A DNA stretch of 64,000 bases from Planctomycetota bacterium. GTDB lineage: Bacteria > Planctomycetota > MHYJ01 > JACQXL01. Position 1 is the stretch's first letter; every line of letters begins with the position of its first letter. Of this stretch, positions 34,660 through 43,489 are shown one piece after another. The DNA is taken from NCBI GenBank assembly GCA_016235865.1, contig JACRIK010000021.1, positions 1-64,000 of the forward strand, written 5' to 3'. The notes under the pieces are model-generated. The model worked only from the letters and a program-made list of their open reading frames with translations, made no database searches and had not been told where the DNA came from. The translations under genes and the position numbers were made by a program.

Positions 34660-35589
34660 ATGCTTAATAGATTCATAATAATTATTGCCATTTTATTTAT
34701 TATCCTGACTGGAATAATTATTTACACGGTTTATTACCCGCCGGCCGGGGCGCAAAAGGTTGATTTGGGCAAGACCGTGCCTCTGGAACATCATAAAGAC
34801 ACACCTTCGGATTCCTTGAGGGTGGCTATCGGCGGGATTGTTTCACCCAGGGAGACCGCGGTTTATTACAACGACCTGCTGGCTTGTATCTCCGAGAAGA
34901 TAGACAAGCCGATTGTTATTGTCCAGCGAAGCAGTTATGTGGAGATTAACGACCTCTTGAAGAACGGGCAGGTTGATTGCGCCTTTGTTTGCAGCGGGCC
35001 GTATGTGGCGGCCCACGACGAATTCGGCGCGGAACTTTTGGTTGTTCCTGTAGTCAATGGAACGACCTTTTATTGTTCCTATATCATCGTGCATAAAGAC
35101 AGTCCGTTTCAAAGCATTAATGACCTGAGGGGTAAGAATTTTGCCATCAGCCAGGTGCTTTCTTCCACCGGACGGATTTATCCTGCTTACCTGGTTACCC
35201 GGAGGGATTCCACGATTGATGTTTTCTTTTCCAAGACCACCACCATACCCGGGCATGACAATATCATAAAGGCCGTGGCCGAGAAATGGATAGATGGCGG
35301 CGCGGTAAACAGCTTCGTCTGGGACTATATGGCGGAGACCCAGCCGAAATATACATCACAGACCAGGATTATCCACAAATCGCCACAGTGGGGCAACCCG
35401 CCTTTTATCGTCCGGAAAGACCTGGACGTAGGGTTGAAGAAGAAGTTGCAGGAAGTTCTTCTGAATATGCATACCCATCCTTCCGGCGGTAGTATTCTTA
35501 AAGAGAAACTTTTGATTGATAAATTCGTTGAAGGTGATGATAAGTGGTACAATCCTATCCGTGATATGCTAAAAGGGCATGCTAAATGA
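34660..35589 (+). CDS. PhnD-like periplasmic oxyanion-sensing protein (AioX-like), module 1
   Basis: 309 residues. N-terminal membrane anchor (FIIIIAILFIILTGIIIYTVY), then a PhnD/PF12974-type binding domain: 'DSLRVAIGGIVSPRETAVYYNDLL', 'VDCAFVCSGPYVA', 'YIIVHKDSPFQSINDLRGKNFA'. PhnD-like proteins bind phosph(on)ate, phosphite or As(III); AioX binds arsenite through a Cys. The Cys of 'CSG-Y' is shared with the module-2 paralogue. Its stop overlaps the kinase start (ATGA), so it probably feeds that sensor kinase rather than a transporter; no ABC genes are near. Confidence 0.82.
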   Translation: MLNRFIIIIAILFIILTGIIIYTVYYPPAGAQKVDLGKTVPLEHHKDTPSDSLRVAIGGIVSPRETAVYYNDLLACISEKIDKPIVIVQRSSYVEINDLLKNGQVDCAFVCSGPYVAAHDEFGAELLVVPVVNGTTFYCSYIIVHKDSPFQSINDLRGKNFAISQVLSSTGRIYPAYLVTRRDSTIDVFFSKTTTIPGHDNIIKAVAEKWIDGGAVNSFVWDYMAETQPKYTSQTRIIHKSPQWGNPPFIVRKDLDVGLKKKLQEVLLNMHTHPSGGSILKEKLLIDKFVEGDDKWYNPIRDMLKGHAK

Positions 35590-37001
35590 ACAAGAATAGT
35601 TTACAAGCCAAATTTATATTTAGTGTTGCCTTTTTGATTATCCTGTTAGGACTGGCGGTATTGCTTGTGATTACCGTAATTTACCGGCAGGAACTTTCTG
35701 CGGAATTGCGGCATAAGGGATTTTCCACGGGACGGCTTCTGTCGCTGAACCTGATTGACCCGATTATGACCAATAATATCGTTAATCTGCACCAGATTAT
35801 CCAGGATGTGAAAGAGGCGGACAAGGATGTGGCCTATATTTTTGTGGTTAATCCCGGCGGTAGCGAAGTCCTGGCGCATACCTTTGACAAGGGATTCCCG
35901 ATGGACTTATTGAAATCCGGTTTTCTTACGCCCCAGCAGGACTCGAGCATAAAAATACTTGATACTAAGGAAGGTGTTATTCACGATATTGCCACGCCGA
36001 TTTTAGGCGGAACAATCGGAACAGTTCATATCGGCGTTTCCGAGTCGTCAATCAGGTCCGTTCTTAACAAGAGCACTCTGACCCTGTCTCTTATCACATT
36101 GGGTGTTCTTTCACTTGGCTTGTTTGTTTTCTATTTCCTGGTAAATCAGGCCGTCAGGCCGATTAGAGAAATGACCAGCGCCGCCAAAGCCATCGGCGAG
36201 GGCGACCTGACGGTTAAGGTTGAAGTTACCACCAGTGATGAAATCGGCATACTCGCCGAGACATTAAACCAGATGAGCGATAAGTTATTCCAGGCATACG
36301 AAGACCTGAAATCCGCCAAGACGCAATTAGACCGGGCCAACCGCCTGGCTTCGTTGGGGCAGTTTACGGCCGGTATCGCCCACGAGGTTAATAACCCTCT
36401 GGGCGGGATGCTTTTAACGGCCCGTCAGTTATTACGGGACCCGGCATTAAATAGCGCGGAGCGGGAACAATTAGAAATCATCCTGCGCGGGCTGATGAGG
36501 GTGGAATCCATTGTTAAGCAGTTGCTGACTATCTCGGACCATAGACCTTTTGCGCCGGTACCGGCGTCTTTGTCTGAACTTATACGGGAATCTCTTTTGT
36601 TATTCCAGCACCGGTTGGATGAACAATCCATAAAAGTTAATAATGAGTTAGCCGGCAGGGATGAAGAGATTATGGCTGAGCCGGTACAGCTTCAGCAGGT
36701 ATTTACTAATGTGATTAAAAACGCCATTGATGCCATGCCCTATGGCGGTAAACTCACCATTGGTTCCATCACGGATAATAAGAGCATCCATATTCGGATA
36801 CACGATACCGGTAAAGGAATGGACGAGAGGACAATGCATCATATTTTTGAGCCGTTCTTTACCACCAAAGAAGCGGGTAAAGGACAGGGGTTGGGATTAT
36901 CTGTCAGTTACAGTATTATCCAGCGTCATAAAGGTGATATTAAGATTACCAGCTGTCCCAATGAAGGGACTGCGGTAACAATTATTTTGCCAAACGCATA
37001 A
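35586..37001 (+). CDS. HAMP-domain sensor histidine kinase, module 1
   Basis: 471 residues. Two membrane segments (IFSVAFLIILLGLAVLLVITVIY; ~160-180) flank a periplasmic sensor region; HAMP ('QAVRPIREMTSAAKAIGEGDLTV'); H-box 'TAGIAHEVNNPLGGM' (phospho-His ~250); HATPase boxes 'VIKNAIDAMP', 'DTGKGMDE', 'GKGQGLGLSVS'. NtrB-class organisation. Overlaps the upstream PhnD-like gene by 4 bp and precedes its NtrC-type regulator by 3 bp. Confidence 0.93.
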   Translation: MNKNSLQAKFIFSVAFLIILLGLAVLLVITVIYRQELSAELRHKGFSTGRLLSLNLIDPIMTNNIVNLHQIIQDVKEADKDVAYIFVVNPGGSEVLAHTFDKGFPMDLLKSGFLTPQQDSSIKILDTKEGVIHDIATPILGGTIGTVHIGVSESSIRSVLNKSTLTLSLITLGVLSLGLFVFYFLVNQAVRPIREMTSAAKAIGEGDLTVKVEVTTSDEIGILAETLNQMSDKLFQAYEDLKSAKTQLDRANRLASLGQFTAGIAHEVNNPLGGMLLTARQLLRDPALNSAEREQLEIILRGLMRVESIVKQLLTISDHRPFAPVPASLSELIRESLLLFQHRLDEQSIKVNNELAGRDEEIMAEPVQLQQVFTNVIKNAIDAMPYGGKLTIGSITDNKSIHIRIHDTGKGMDERTMHHIFEPFFTTKEAGKGQGLGLSVSYSIIQRHKGDIKITSCPNEGTAVTIILPNA

Positions 37002-37004
37002 ATT

Positions 37005-38354
37005 ATGAACAAGAGAGTAATACTTATCGCCGAAGATGACGAAATAATGCGTTCGGCGCTGACCAATGCCTTGTCCCGGGAGGGGTACGAGGTAAGAACC
37101 GCCATTGACGGTTCAGAGGCCTGGGAGCAATACCATACCAACGACATTGACCTGGTTTTAGCCGACATCAAAATGCCCAAGATGGACGGGATTGAATTGC
37201 TTAAGGAAATAAAGAAAACCAGCTATGAAACCATCGTGATACTTATGACCGCGCACGGCACGATTCCTGACGCGGTAGAGGCCATAAAATTAGGCGCCTA
37301 CGATTATATCACCAAGCCGTTCCTGATTGAGGAGCTTTTGATGATAATCCAGCGCGCTTTTGAATTGTACCTGCTTACTGATAAGACAAGTGAGGTGGAT
37401 AAATTTCATAATATCGTCGGCCGGAATAAGGAAATGCAGAAAGTTTACCAGCTCATAGAAACCATTGCCCCGGGCGATAGCTCGGTGGTAATTTACGGTG
37501 AAACCGGCTCAGGTAAAGAGCTGATTGCCGAAGCCATCCATTATATGAGCAAGCGAAAGGACAAGCCGTTCATCAAAATCAGTTGCGGCGGTTTTCCTGA
37601 AACGCTCCTGGAAAGCGAACTCTTCGGGCACGAGAAGGGGGCCTTTACCGGCGCGTCAGAGCGCAAGACCGGGCGCTTTGAACTGGCCAAGGACGGTACT
37701 TTACTGCTGGATGATATTGATGATTTGTCTTTGTCTGCCCAGGTAAAACTGCTTCGTTTTATGCAGGAAAAGAAATTTGAACGGGTCGGCGGTATTGAAA
37801 CCATTGAGATGGATGTCCGCATTGTTGCCGCAAGTAAAAAGGACTTGAGGCAGGAGGTTACTAAAGGAAGATTCCGGGAGGATTTATTCTATCGCCTGAA
37901 CGTAATTCCTATTTTTCTGCCGCCATTGCGGGAGAGAAGAGATGATATTCCTCTTTTAGCCAGGCATTTTCTTGGTCATTATTCAGAAACGCTCAATAAG
38001 AAGGTGGAAAGATTTTCTTCCCAGGCGCTTAATGCTTTGTTTGAATATGATTGGTCCGGTAATGTCAGGGAATTAGAAAATATTGTAGAACGGGCCGTGG
38101 CGCTCTGCAAAGGTTCGGAAATCACTCCGGAAGAGGTATTGCCTTCTCTTGGTTCCCGGAGGTCTTTACGGTCAGGGAAAATCATTATTAGCGCTGACTT
38201 AAAACCAGCCGGTGATGTGGTTAAGGAAACGGAAAAACAACACATCAAGAAAATCCTCAAGGAAACCGGCGGACAGAAGATAAAGGCGGCCGAGATTTTG
38301 GGCATCAGCCGTAAAACACTCTGGGAGAAAATCAGGGAATATAAGATAAAGTAA
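37005..38354 (+). CDS. NtrC-family sigma-54-dependent response regulator, module 1
   Basis: 449 residues. Receiver domain with 'AEDDE' and phospho-acceptor Asp in 'LVLADIKMPKMDG'; AAA+ domain with Walker A 'GETGSGKE', the sigma-54 contact loop 'GAFTGA', and 'GTLLLDDIDDL'; C-terminal Fis-type HTH 'KAAEILGISRKTLWEKIREY'. It should activate the sigma-54 promoter 650 bp downstream (38999). Confidence 0.95.
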   Translation: MNKRVILIAEDDEIMRSALTNALSREGYEVRTAIDGSEAWEQYHTNDIDLVLADIKMPKMDGIELLKEIKKTSYETIVILMTAHGTIPDAVEAIKLGAYDYITKPFLIEELLMIIQRAFELYLLTDKTSEVDKFHNIVGRNKEMQKVYQLIETIAPGDSSVVIYGETGSGKELIAEAIHYMSKRKDKPFIKISCGGFPETLLESELFGHEKGAFTGASERKTGRFELAKDGTLLLDDIDDLSLSAQVKLLRFMQEKKFERVGGIETIEMDVRIVAASKKDLRQEVTKGRFREDLFYRLNVIPIFLPPLRERRDDIPLLARHFLGHYSETLNKKVERFSSQALNALFEYDWSGNVRELENIVERAVALCKGSEITPEEVLPSLGSRRSLRSGKIIISADLKPAGDVVKETEKQHIKKILKETGGQKIKAAEILGISRKTLWEKIREYKIK

Positions 38355-38384
38355 AGTCCTGTTATTGGTCCAAATTAAATCCAG

Positions 38385-38695
38385 CGAAATATAGGGGGAC
38401 TACACCTATCCCCCACCCCCACTACACCTCTCCCCCCTACCCCCTACCTCCCCCTCCCCATGTGTGGATATACCTCTGGTATCGGTATAAATATCCCCTC
38501 ATATTCTGTAAATATAACCCCGGCATAGGGTTAATATGTCTCTGGCGGCGTTATATCAACCCGCCCATACCATGTTGATAACCCTCTCGCATCGTGCAGA
38601 TATGCCTCTGGCGCTGCTATAAACACCCTCTGGCAATCGGTTGATATGCCTGATGGTGCCTTATAAACACCTTCTCACGGTGGGTTGATATGTCT
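38385..38695. repeat. 22-bp-period degenerate array 4
   Basis: Begins with a C-rich tract holding GGGGGACTACACC (cf. GGGGGGCTACACC in array 3), then alternating 22-mers such as GATATGCCTCTGGCGCTGCT+AT and AAACACCCTCTGGCAATCGG+TT. More degenerate than arrays 1-3 and effectively a 44-bp dimer. It lies between regulator 1 and its sigma-54 promoter. Confidence 0.75.
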
Positions 38696-38787
38696 CTCAT
38701 ACCTGTCCCGGCCTGCCCGATGTCCACGATGAAAGACCTCTATGAACATAATAGTAACATACTATTGTTAGAACCCTTACCAAACAG

Positions 38788-38880
38788 ATGTTACATTATC
38801 GTAACATTTATATCTTATCTGCTTGATATTAAATGCGTTATAATAATTTACTGCAGTCAAATGTTACTATTTCGTAACAT
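38788..38880 (+). promoter_or_regulatory. Two identical ATGTTAC-N6-GTAACAT operators
   Basis: Sites at 38788-38807 and 38861-38880, both perfect 7-bp inverted repeats with N6. Centres are 73 bp apart, about seven helical turns. They lie 120-210 bp upstream of the sigma-54 promoter, where NtrC-type upstream activator sites are normally found. A related TAACA-N6-TGTTA is at 38755-38770. Confidence 0.75.
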
Positions 38881-38964
38881 CTACCCGGTTAATCTGTCTA
38901 TTCTACCTTACGGTCTCTTATATTTTTGTTGTTTCCAACCTATTATACGCCATAGTGATATAAT

Positions 38965-39014
38965 TCACTGTGACATTTTCCACTGTTTTCAGGCAATCTG
39001 GCATACCATTTGCA
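38965..39014 (+). promoter_or_regulatory. Sigma-54 promoter of module 1 with TCACTGTGA box
   Basis: TGGCAT-N5-TTGC: GG at 39000-39001 and GC at 39012-39013, the exact -24/-12 spacing. TCACTGTGA at 38965-38973 lies 35 nt upstream. Predicted start near 39025, leaving a 142-nt leader containing TCACAGTGA (39124-39132). Confidence 0.8.
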
Positions 39015-39166
39015 TATAAGTGTAGTAGAGGGTGTCAAAAAGTTACTCTGATTTAGGAAGGAGGAAACGAAATAGGTTAATAGGATGAGGGGATTTATTT
39101 TTTGGGCGTTTTAGCGCATTATTTCACAGTGAATAATTAAACAAGAACAAGAAAGGAAAAACAGGT

Positions 39167-39706
39167 ATGTTCGAGAATCTGAAATTGAGCGCTCTGCCGG
39201 TGCGGATCAAAGTAATGATTACTGGCTTCCTATTGGTCATGGCCTTGGGTTATCTGATGTGTGTGGTAAATGTTTATCTGGTAACCAACTTTTCCATTAA
39301 TGGGGTAATTGAACATTATCGGGGAACTCAGATTGCCGAAAGCACTCCTTCAACTGGCGGGCAGCCCGCGGCTCCAGCCGTGGAGTCAGAGATTCAATAT
39401 CCCAAACTGCCGGTGGAAATGGTCCGGGTTTCCCACATCCATCTGATGACCTATGATATGATTTTATTGTTCGTCTGCCTGATATTCCTGCTGAGCGATT
39501 TCCCGGTCTGGCTGAAAACGGCCCTGACCACTCCGCCCTGGCTGCTGATTCCGCTGGACTTGGGATGCGGCTGGCTGGTCTGGAAGGTCTGGACGCCGGC
39601 GGCCTACGGCCATATAATCTTCGGGGCGTTGCTGGCCGTGTGCTTCTTCGGCGCAATCGGGTTTTCATTGATGGATATGTGGCTGAAGAAAACATCAAAT
39701 AAATAA
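39167..39706 (+). CDS. Four-helix membrane protein, first gene of module 1
   Basis: 179 residues with about four membrane segments (residues ~15-38, ~95-115, ~120-135, ~148-168). 'RVSHIHLMTYDM' supplies two His at the start of TM2 and 'AAYGHIIFGA' a third at TM4, which could bind haem or quinone, but no CxxCH is present. Periplasmic loop Pro/Ala-rich. Placed under the sigma-54 promoter and before the porin and flavoprotein; possibly the membrane entry point for electrons. Family not recognised. Confidence 0.65.
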   Translation: MFENLKLSALPVRIKVMITGFLLVMALGYLMCVVNVYLVTNFSINGVIEHYRGTQIAESTPSTGGQPAAPAVESEIQYPKLPVEMVRVSHIHLMTYDMILLFVCLIFLLSDFPVWLKTALTTPPWLLIPLDLGCGWLVWKVWTPAAYGHIIFGALLAVCFFGAIGFSLMDMWLKKTSNK

Positions 39707-39728
39707 TAAGGACGCTATGAAATTGGTG

Positions 39729-39858
39729 GCCCCGAAAGCATTCGGGACCATCTAACTCGCTGTAACGACCAGAGGTCTAACAGCGATAACCCCGATGTCG
39801 CTACGCTCATCGGGATAAGAGGCTGTAACACTCCTTTGTCGCTAACAGCCTCTAAGAA
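39729..39858 (+). repeat. Tandem compound TAAC/TAAG hairpin elements ahead of porin 1
   Basis: Copy 1: CCCGAA/TTCGGG, TCTA, ACTCGCTGT ... ACAGCGATAAC (39755-39786), with inner GACC-AGA-GGTC. Copy 2: CCCGAT/ATCGGG, ATAAG, AGAGGCTGT/ACAGCCTCT (39818-39853), AAGAAAGAGAGG. The only double copy in the window. The 318-bp gap 39707-40024 holds these and the hairpins described next. Confidence 0.8.
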
Positions 39859-39897
39859 AGAGAGGTGTCCGGTTGTCGTTATGGGGTCTCGGCCCAT

Positions 39898-40012
39898 GAC
39901 GCAGGAGGATATTGGGAATGGAGGAGCAAGGGGACGCTACCTTCTTCCTGGCACGAGGCGCCAGGTTTCTGTTTCTTCTGGAAACAGGAATGTCCTACAG
40001 TTTCAATAAGGA
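39898..40012 (+). promoter_or_regulatory. Structured 5' leader of porin 1
   Basis: GGAC (39932-39935) and GTCC (39991-39994) enclose CCTGGC-ACGAG-GC-GCCAGG-like and CTGTTTC-TTCTG-GAAACAG hairpins; RBS AAGGAGG follows. The hairpin with a CACGAGGCG loop recurs in the leader of porin 2 with compensating stem changes (CCTGTC..GACAGG). Confidence 0.5.
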
Positions 40013-40024
40013 GGGAATTAGAAC

Positions 40025-41197
40025 ATGGTAAAAAAAGGATTGTTTATCTTGGTGGGGCTGATGCTGATTATCGGCTCAAGCGTGACCGCTGAGGACAAAA
40101 AGCCGACCAAAGAAGGCACAAATATGGCATTTGAACTCAATTTGCGTATCCGCAACAATGTGGATGAGGATGTTGTTTCTGACCAGGGATTTCAAATATA
40201 TGAAATGGAATTGTTTCTTGATTCTACGGTCAATGATAATGCCTCGGTATTTGTAGAGTATCCACTTGCCCACAAAAACGCTCTTAACCTGGGCAATGCT
40301 TGGTTGGACCTGCATAAAGCCGGCGAATTAGCCGCAACAGAACAGACCGGATTAATGATAGGCAACTTTGCGCCGCTGGTTGGTTATCTCAACTATGACG
40401 ATAACCAGAGTTGGGCTTATGGCGGACGGACGACCACCAACACTACCCTTATGAGAGGACAATCTATTGATAGCCAGAAAGTGAGAGACAGACAATTGGG
40501 CGTTGCCGGCGGGTACAAAATTAATGATAGTTTCTTTGCCCAGGTTCATCTCTTTGACGGCAGCGGTCCGATTGAAAAAGCCGGCGGTGCGGATAACGAC
40601 AAAAAGGTTGATGCCGCCACGAGAGTCCAGTACACCATGCCTAATAATTTAGGTAAGGTCGGCGTAGGATATTGGGTTTCACCGGGTACCGATGGGGCGA
40701 CAGCCAACACTGCGGGCACCCAATTTGGTGGCGCTGGAGCAAAACACCCGCGTACTATAGAACGTACTGTGGTTTACTTTAAGTATCCTAATGTTAACCA
40801 GGCAACGCTTCCTGATTTCTCTTTAGGCGGTAAACCTTTTATGGTCTATGGAGAATATATGCAGGGGACAGCCAAGGCCGAAAAACGTGCCGGTGTTCCG
40901 GCCAGTTTACAGGTGGACACCGATTTTACCAGTTACTATCTGGAAGGCAATTTCCGGCTCCCGCTTTTTATGGAAAACAATAAAGTAGTCGGGGTATTAC
41001 GTTATGACTATTGGGACCCTGACAAGGATAAGAGTTCAAACACCTTACAGGCAGTTACGCCATCTGTGAAATGGGAATTCCAAAACAATATGTATCTAAC
41101 AGTTGGATGGGAATGGTACTTTAGCAATGGGACCAAGGCTGTGGTTCCAGAGAGAGATAACGACCGTCTCGCTGTTGAATTGGCAGTATGGTTCTAA
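40025..41197 (+). CDS. Outer-membrane porin-like beta-barrel, module 1
   Basis: 390 residues. Signal peptide (LFILVGLMLIIGSSVTA-ED), then alternating amphipathic strands rich in Tyr/Trp/Gly, and a terminal strand 'LAVELAVWF' ending in Phe, the BAM-recognised C-terminus. Likely a passive or anion-selective pore supplying the periplasmic redox proteins of the module. RBS AAGGAGG. A hairpin follows at 41214-41244. Confidence 0.82.
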   Translation: MVKKGLFILVGLMLIIGSSVTAEDKKPTKEGTNMAFELNLRIRNNVDEDVVSDQGFQIYEMELFLDSTVNDNASVFVEYPLAHKNALNLGNAWLDLHKAGELAATEQTGLMIGNFAPLVGYLNYDDNQSWAYGGRTTTNTTLMRGQSIDSQKVRDRQLGVAGGYKINDSFFAQVHLFDGSGPIEKAGGADNDKKVDAATRVQYTMPNNLGKVGVGYWVSPGTDGATANTAGTQFGGAGAKHPRTIERTVVYFKYPNVNQATLPDFSLGGKPFMVYGEYMQGTAKAEKRAGVPASLQVDTDFTSYYLEGNFRLPLFMENNKVVGVLRYDYWDPDKDKSSNTLQAVTPSVKWEFQNNMYLTVGWEWYFSNGTKAVVPERDNDRLAVELAVWF

Positions 41198-41213
41198 AAA
41201 CCAGATAAATAGC

Positions 41214-41244
41214 GCAGGTGGCGGTGACAAATACCGCCACCTGC
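41214..41244 (+). terminator. Hairpin after porin 1
   Basis: Perfect 12-bp stem GCAGGTGGCGGT / ACCGCCACCTGC, loop GACAAAT, followed by TTCTAT. Probably attenuates transcription into the flavoprotein gene. Confidence 0.6.
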
Positions 41245-41290
41245 TTCTATGTTAACCCGATATGTATATTAGTGTAAAAGGAGACAAGTT

Positions 41291-42400
41291 ATGTTTGATA
41301 AAAAAGGATATTTTATCCTGACGATGGCGGTGCCGGCCCTGGTGGCCACGACCGCCGATAGGGCGTTTGCCGAAACTTTCCTGACCCATGAGCAGGCGCT
41401 TGAGTTCGCGTTCGGTAAGGAAGCCAAGAGCGAGACAGAGGTTAAGTCGCTTACCCCGGAGCAGAAAACCGAGTTCCAGAAGAAACTGGGTTTCCCTTTT
41501 GACCCCAATAAAACAGATTTCACATTCTATAAGGGTTTGGTTAATGGCGAGGTCGTGATGTATGCGTATATTGACGTGGTGCCGGGCAAGTGGGGCCCGA
41601 TTACCTATGTTATTGTCATTACGCCCGAAGGCAAGGTCAGGGATATGTCCGTCACCGAACTGATGGAAAGACGCGGCCGGCCCGTCAAGGAACGGCGATT
41701 CCTGGACCAGTTCATCGGTAAAACCACCGAATCAAACATGGTTCTAAATAAGGATATTAAGCAGGTAGCCGGCGCGACAATTTCGTCAACCGGGATGAAC
41801 AACGGCGTGCGAAAAGTCCTGGCGTTATTCAAACATTTCTATCCGCCGGCTGAGGTAATCAACAAGACCGATGAGGTGCTCAAGAATGTATTTCCCAAGG
41901 AAGCCAAAGTAAAATCAGAGGCAGTGACTATTCAGGAAAAGGATATGGAGGGCCTAAAGAAACAATATGGCGCCGCCGTCCAATTCCTGCCGGCTGAGAA
42001 ACTGGTTGTCTATGTCGATGAAAAGGAGCCAACACCGTCCGTCTCCGCGTTAACCTATTCTGTAAAGGGGAAGAATAACAGCACGGTGAATTATCTGGTG
42101 GGATTATCACCGGATGAGAAGATAAATCAATGCTATATCCTTTCGTTGACCGACCCGAAGGATAATCCGGTGGCAGACAAGGCATTTCTGGAGCAGTTTA
42201 ACGGCAAAGGGCTGGAGGAACTTTTACAGTTGAACCTGGAAAAGGATATCAAGAATGCCGAAGCGCTGTCAAATGTATCCCAGAACTTTGTGCAGGGACT
42301 CAGGAAGTCGTTGATATTTGTCAAGACGCTGAAAAACAACGGGAAACAGCAGGGTGCTTCTGACCCTGCAGCGCCGGCGGATAAATCAGCCAGTAAATAG
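41291..42400 (+). CDS. Exported FMN-binding flavoprotein
   Basis: 369 residues. Signal peptide ending ADRAFA-ET. First FMN_bind domain (~60-185) with 'VAGATISSTGMNNG', the motif whose Thr/Ser receives FMN covalently from ApbE (compare NqrC/RnfG 'SGAT'). A second, similar domain (~215-355, 'GLSPDEKINQCYILSLTDPKDNP...FLEQFNGKG') ends in 'NAEALSNVSQNFVQGLRK', without the GAT motif, so it probably carries no flavin. An extracytoplasmic electron carrier. The next gene is apbE. Confidence 0.88.
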   Translation: MFDKKGYFILTMAVPALVATTADRAFAETFLTHEQALEFAFGKEAKSETEVKSLTPEQKTEFQKKLGFPFDPNKTDFTFYKGLVNGEVVMYAYIDVVPGKWGPITYVIVITPEGKVRDMSVTELMERRGRPVKERRFLDQFIGKTTESNMVLNKDIKQVAGATISSTGMNNGVRKVLALFKHFYPPAEVINKTDEVLKNVFPKEAKVKSEAVTIQEKDMEGLKKQYGAAVQFLPAEKLVVYVDEKEPTPSVSALTYSVKGKNNSTVNYLVGLSPDEKINQCYILSLTDPKDNPVADKAFLEQFNGKGLEELLQLNLEKDIKNAEALSNVSQNFVQGLRKSLIFVKTLKNNGKQQGASDPAAPADKSASK

Positions 42401-42410
42401 GATATTGAAT

Positions 42411-43469
42411 ATGCTTGCAGTGGATAAAAAACCGGTTCAGGGGCAATCCATGCCTTGTTTCAGGCAGGTGCGTTTTCTGATGAACACCTTTGTCAAGGTG
42501 GTTATCTATGAGGATGACTCTGCCAAGGCAGAGCGGGCGATGAATTACGCCTTTGACGAGATGAAAAGGCTGGAGGCAATGATGAGCCGGTTTCAGCCGG
42601 ATAGTCAAGTCTTCTTGATTAATCAATCCGCCGGACAAGCCGAATCTGTCCGGGTTAGTCCTGAGGTTATGTCTGTTTTGGAGGAATCAATCAGGATTAG
42701 CCGGCTGACACAGGGGGCGTTTGACATAACCATTGCCCCCTTAATGAACCTTTGGAGTTCGGTAAGCGCATTGGGGCGATTCCCGATCGGGGCCGAATTA
42801 AATGATGTCCTGCCGCTGGTCAATTATCAGGCGATAAAGATTGATCGGATTGATCAAACCGTCCGGCTGCCTGATAAGGGAATAGCTATTGACCTGGGCG
42901 GGATTGGCAAGGGCTACGCGATTGACCGCGTGATTTTCATCCTGAAATCAGCGGGTATCAAAGACGCCTTGATTGATGTCGGGGGAAATATCTGTGTGAT
43001 GGGCGATGCCCCGTCAGAAAAAGGATGGAGTATCGGTATTCAGCATCCACTTAATGAAACACAAGTCGTGGCCGCCATAAACCTGGGAAACGAGGCCATG
43101 GCTACCTCAGGCGGTTATGAAAGGTTTTTTACGGTTAATAACCGTAAATTGTGCCACATTATCAATCCATCTGATGGCAACCCGGTCCATAATAATGTCT
43201 TAAGCGTAAGTATTATTTCCGGGTCGGCTATATTAGGTGACGCCCTTTCCACTGCGGTTTTTGTTCTCGGTGTTGAAAAAGGCATTGCATTGATGGACAA
43301 GTTCAAAGATGTCGAGGTTGTTATTATCCATCGCACCCAGCCCTTGCGTGCAAGGGCTGGTCAGCCCCTGCTCGCAGGGGCTGGACACGGTCAGTCCAGG
43401 GAAGATTCTTCTGTGTTTCAGGCGGTTTGTTCCGAAGGCCTTAAAGGCAGAATAAACTTTAGGGTTTAA
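42411..43469 (+). CDS. apbE: FAD:protein FMN transferase ApbE
   Basis: 352 residues. 'MNTFVKVVIY', 'AMMSRFQPDSQVFLINQSAGQ', 'GAFDITIAPLMNLW', 'IDLGGIGKGYAIDRV', 'DALIDVGGNICVMG' and 'CHIINPSDGNPV' are ApbE signatures, including the Mg/FAD-binding Asp/Thr region. It attaches FMN to the preceding flavoprotein. ATG 42411 preferred over 42354, which would overlap the flavoprotein gene by 47 bp. No signal or lipobox. Near the C-terminus, residues ~309-325 are encoded by two adjacent palindromes (43337-43383) and look inserted. Confidence 0.93.
   Translation: MLAVDKKPVQGQSMPCFRQVRFLMNTFVKVVIYEDDSAKAERAMNYAFDEMKRLEAMMSRFQPDSQVFLINQSAGQAESVRVSPEVMSVLEESIRISRLTQGAFDITIAPLMNLWSSVSALGRFPIGAELNDVLPLVNYQAIKIDRIDQTVRLPDKGIAIDLGGIGKGYAIDRVIFILKSAGIKDALIDVGGNICVMGDAPSEKGWSIGIQHPLNETQVVAAINLGNEAMATSGGYERFFTVNNRKLCHIINPSDGNPVHNNVLSVSIISGSAILGDALSTAVFVLGVEKGIALMDKFKDVEVVIIHRTQPLRARAGQPLLAGAGHGQSREDSSVFQAVCSEGLKGRINFRV
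43337..43383. repeat. Double palindrome inside apbE
   Basis: CCAGCCCTTG-CGTG-CAAGGGCTGG followed at once by CAGCCCCTG-CTCG-CAGGGGCTG. Both perfect; in frame near the C-terminus. Confidence 0.8.
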
Positions 43470-43489
43470 TAATACCAGGAGGTGAGGAG

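Noticed and set aside
38690-39019. 109-aa plus-strand frame between regulator 1 and the membrane protein
   Set aside because: It covers the ATGTTAC operators and the sigma-54 promoter, lacks an RBS and has no coding character.
39865-40092. 75-aa frame ahead of porin 1
   Set aside because: It lies in the structured leader and overlaps the porin signal peptide in another frame; no homology or RBS.
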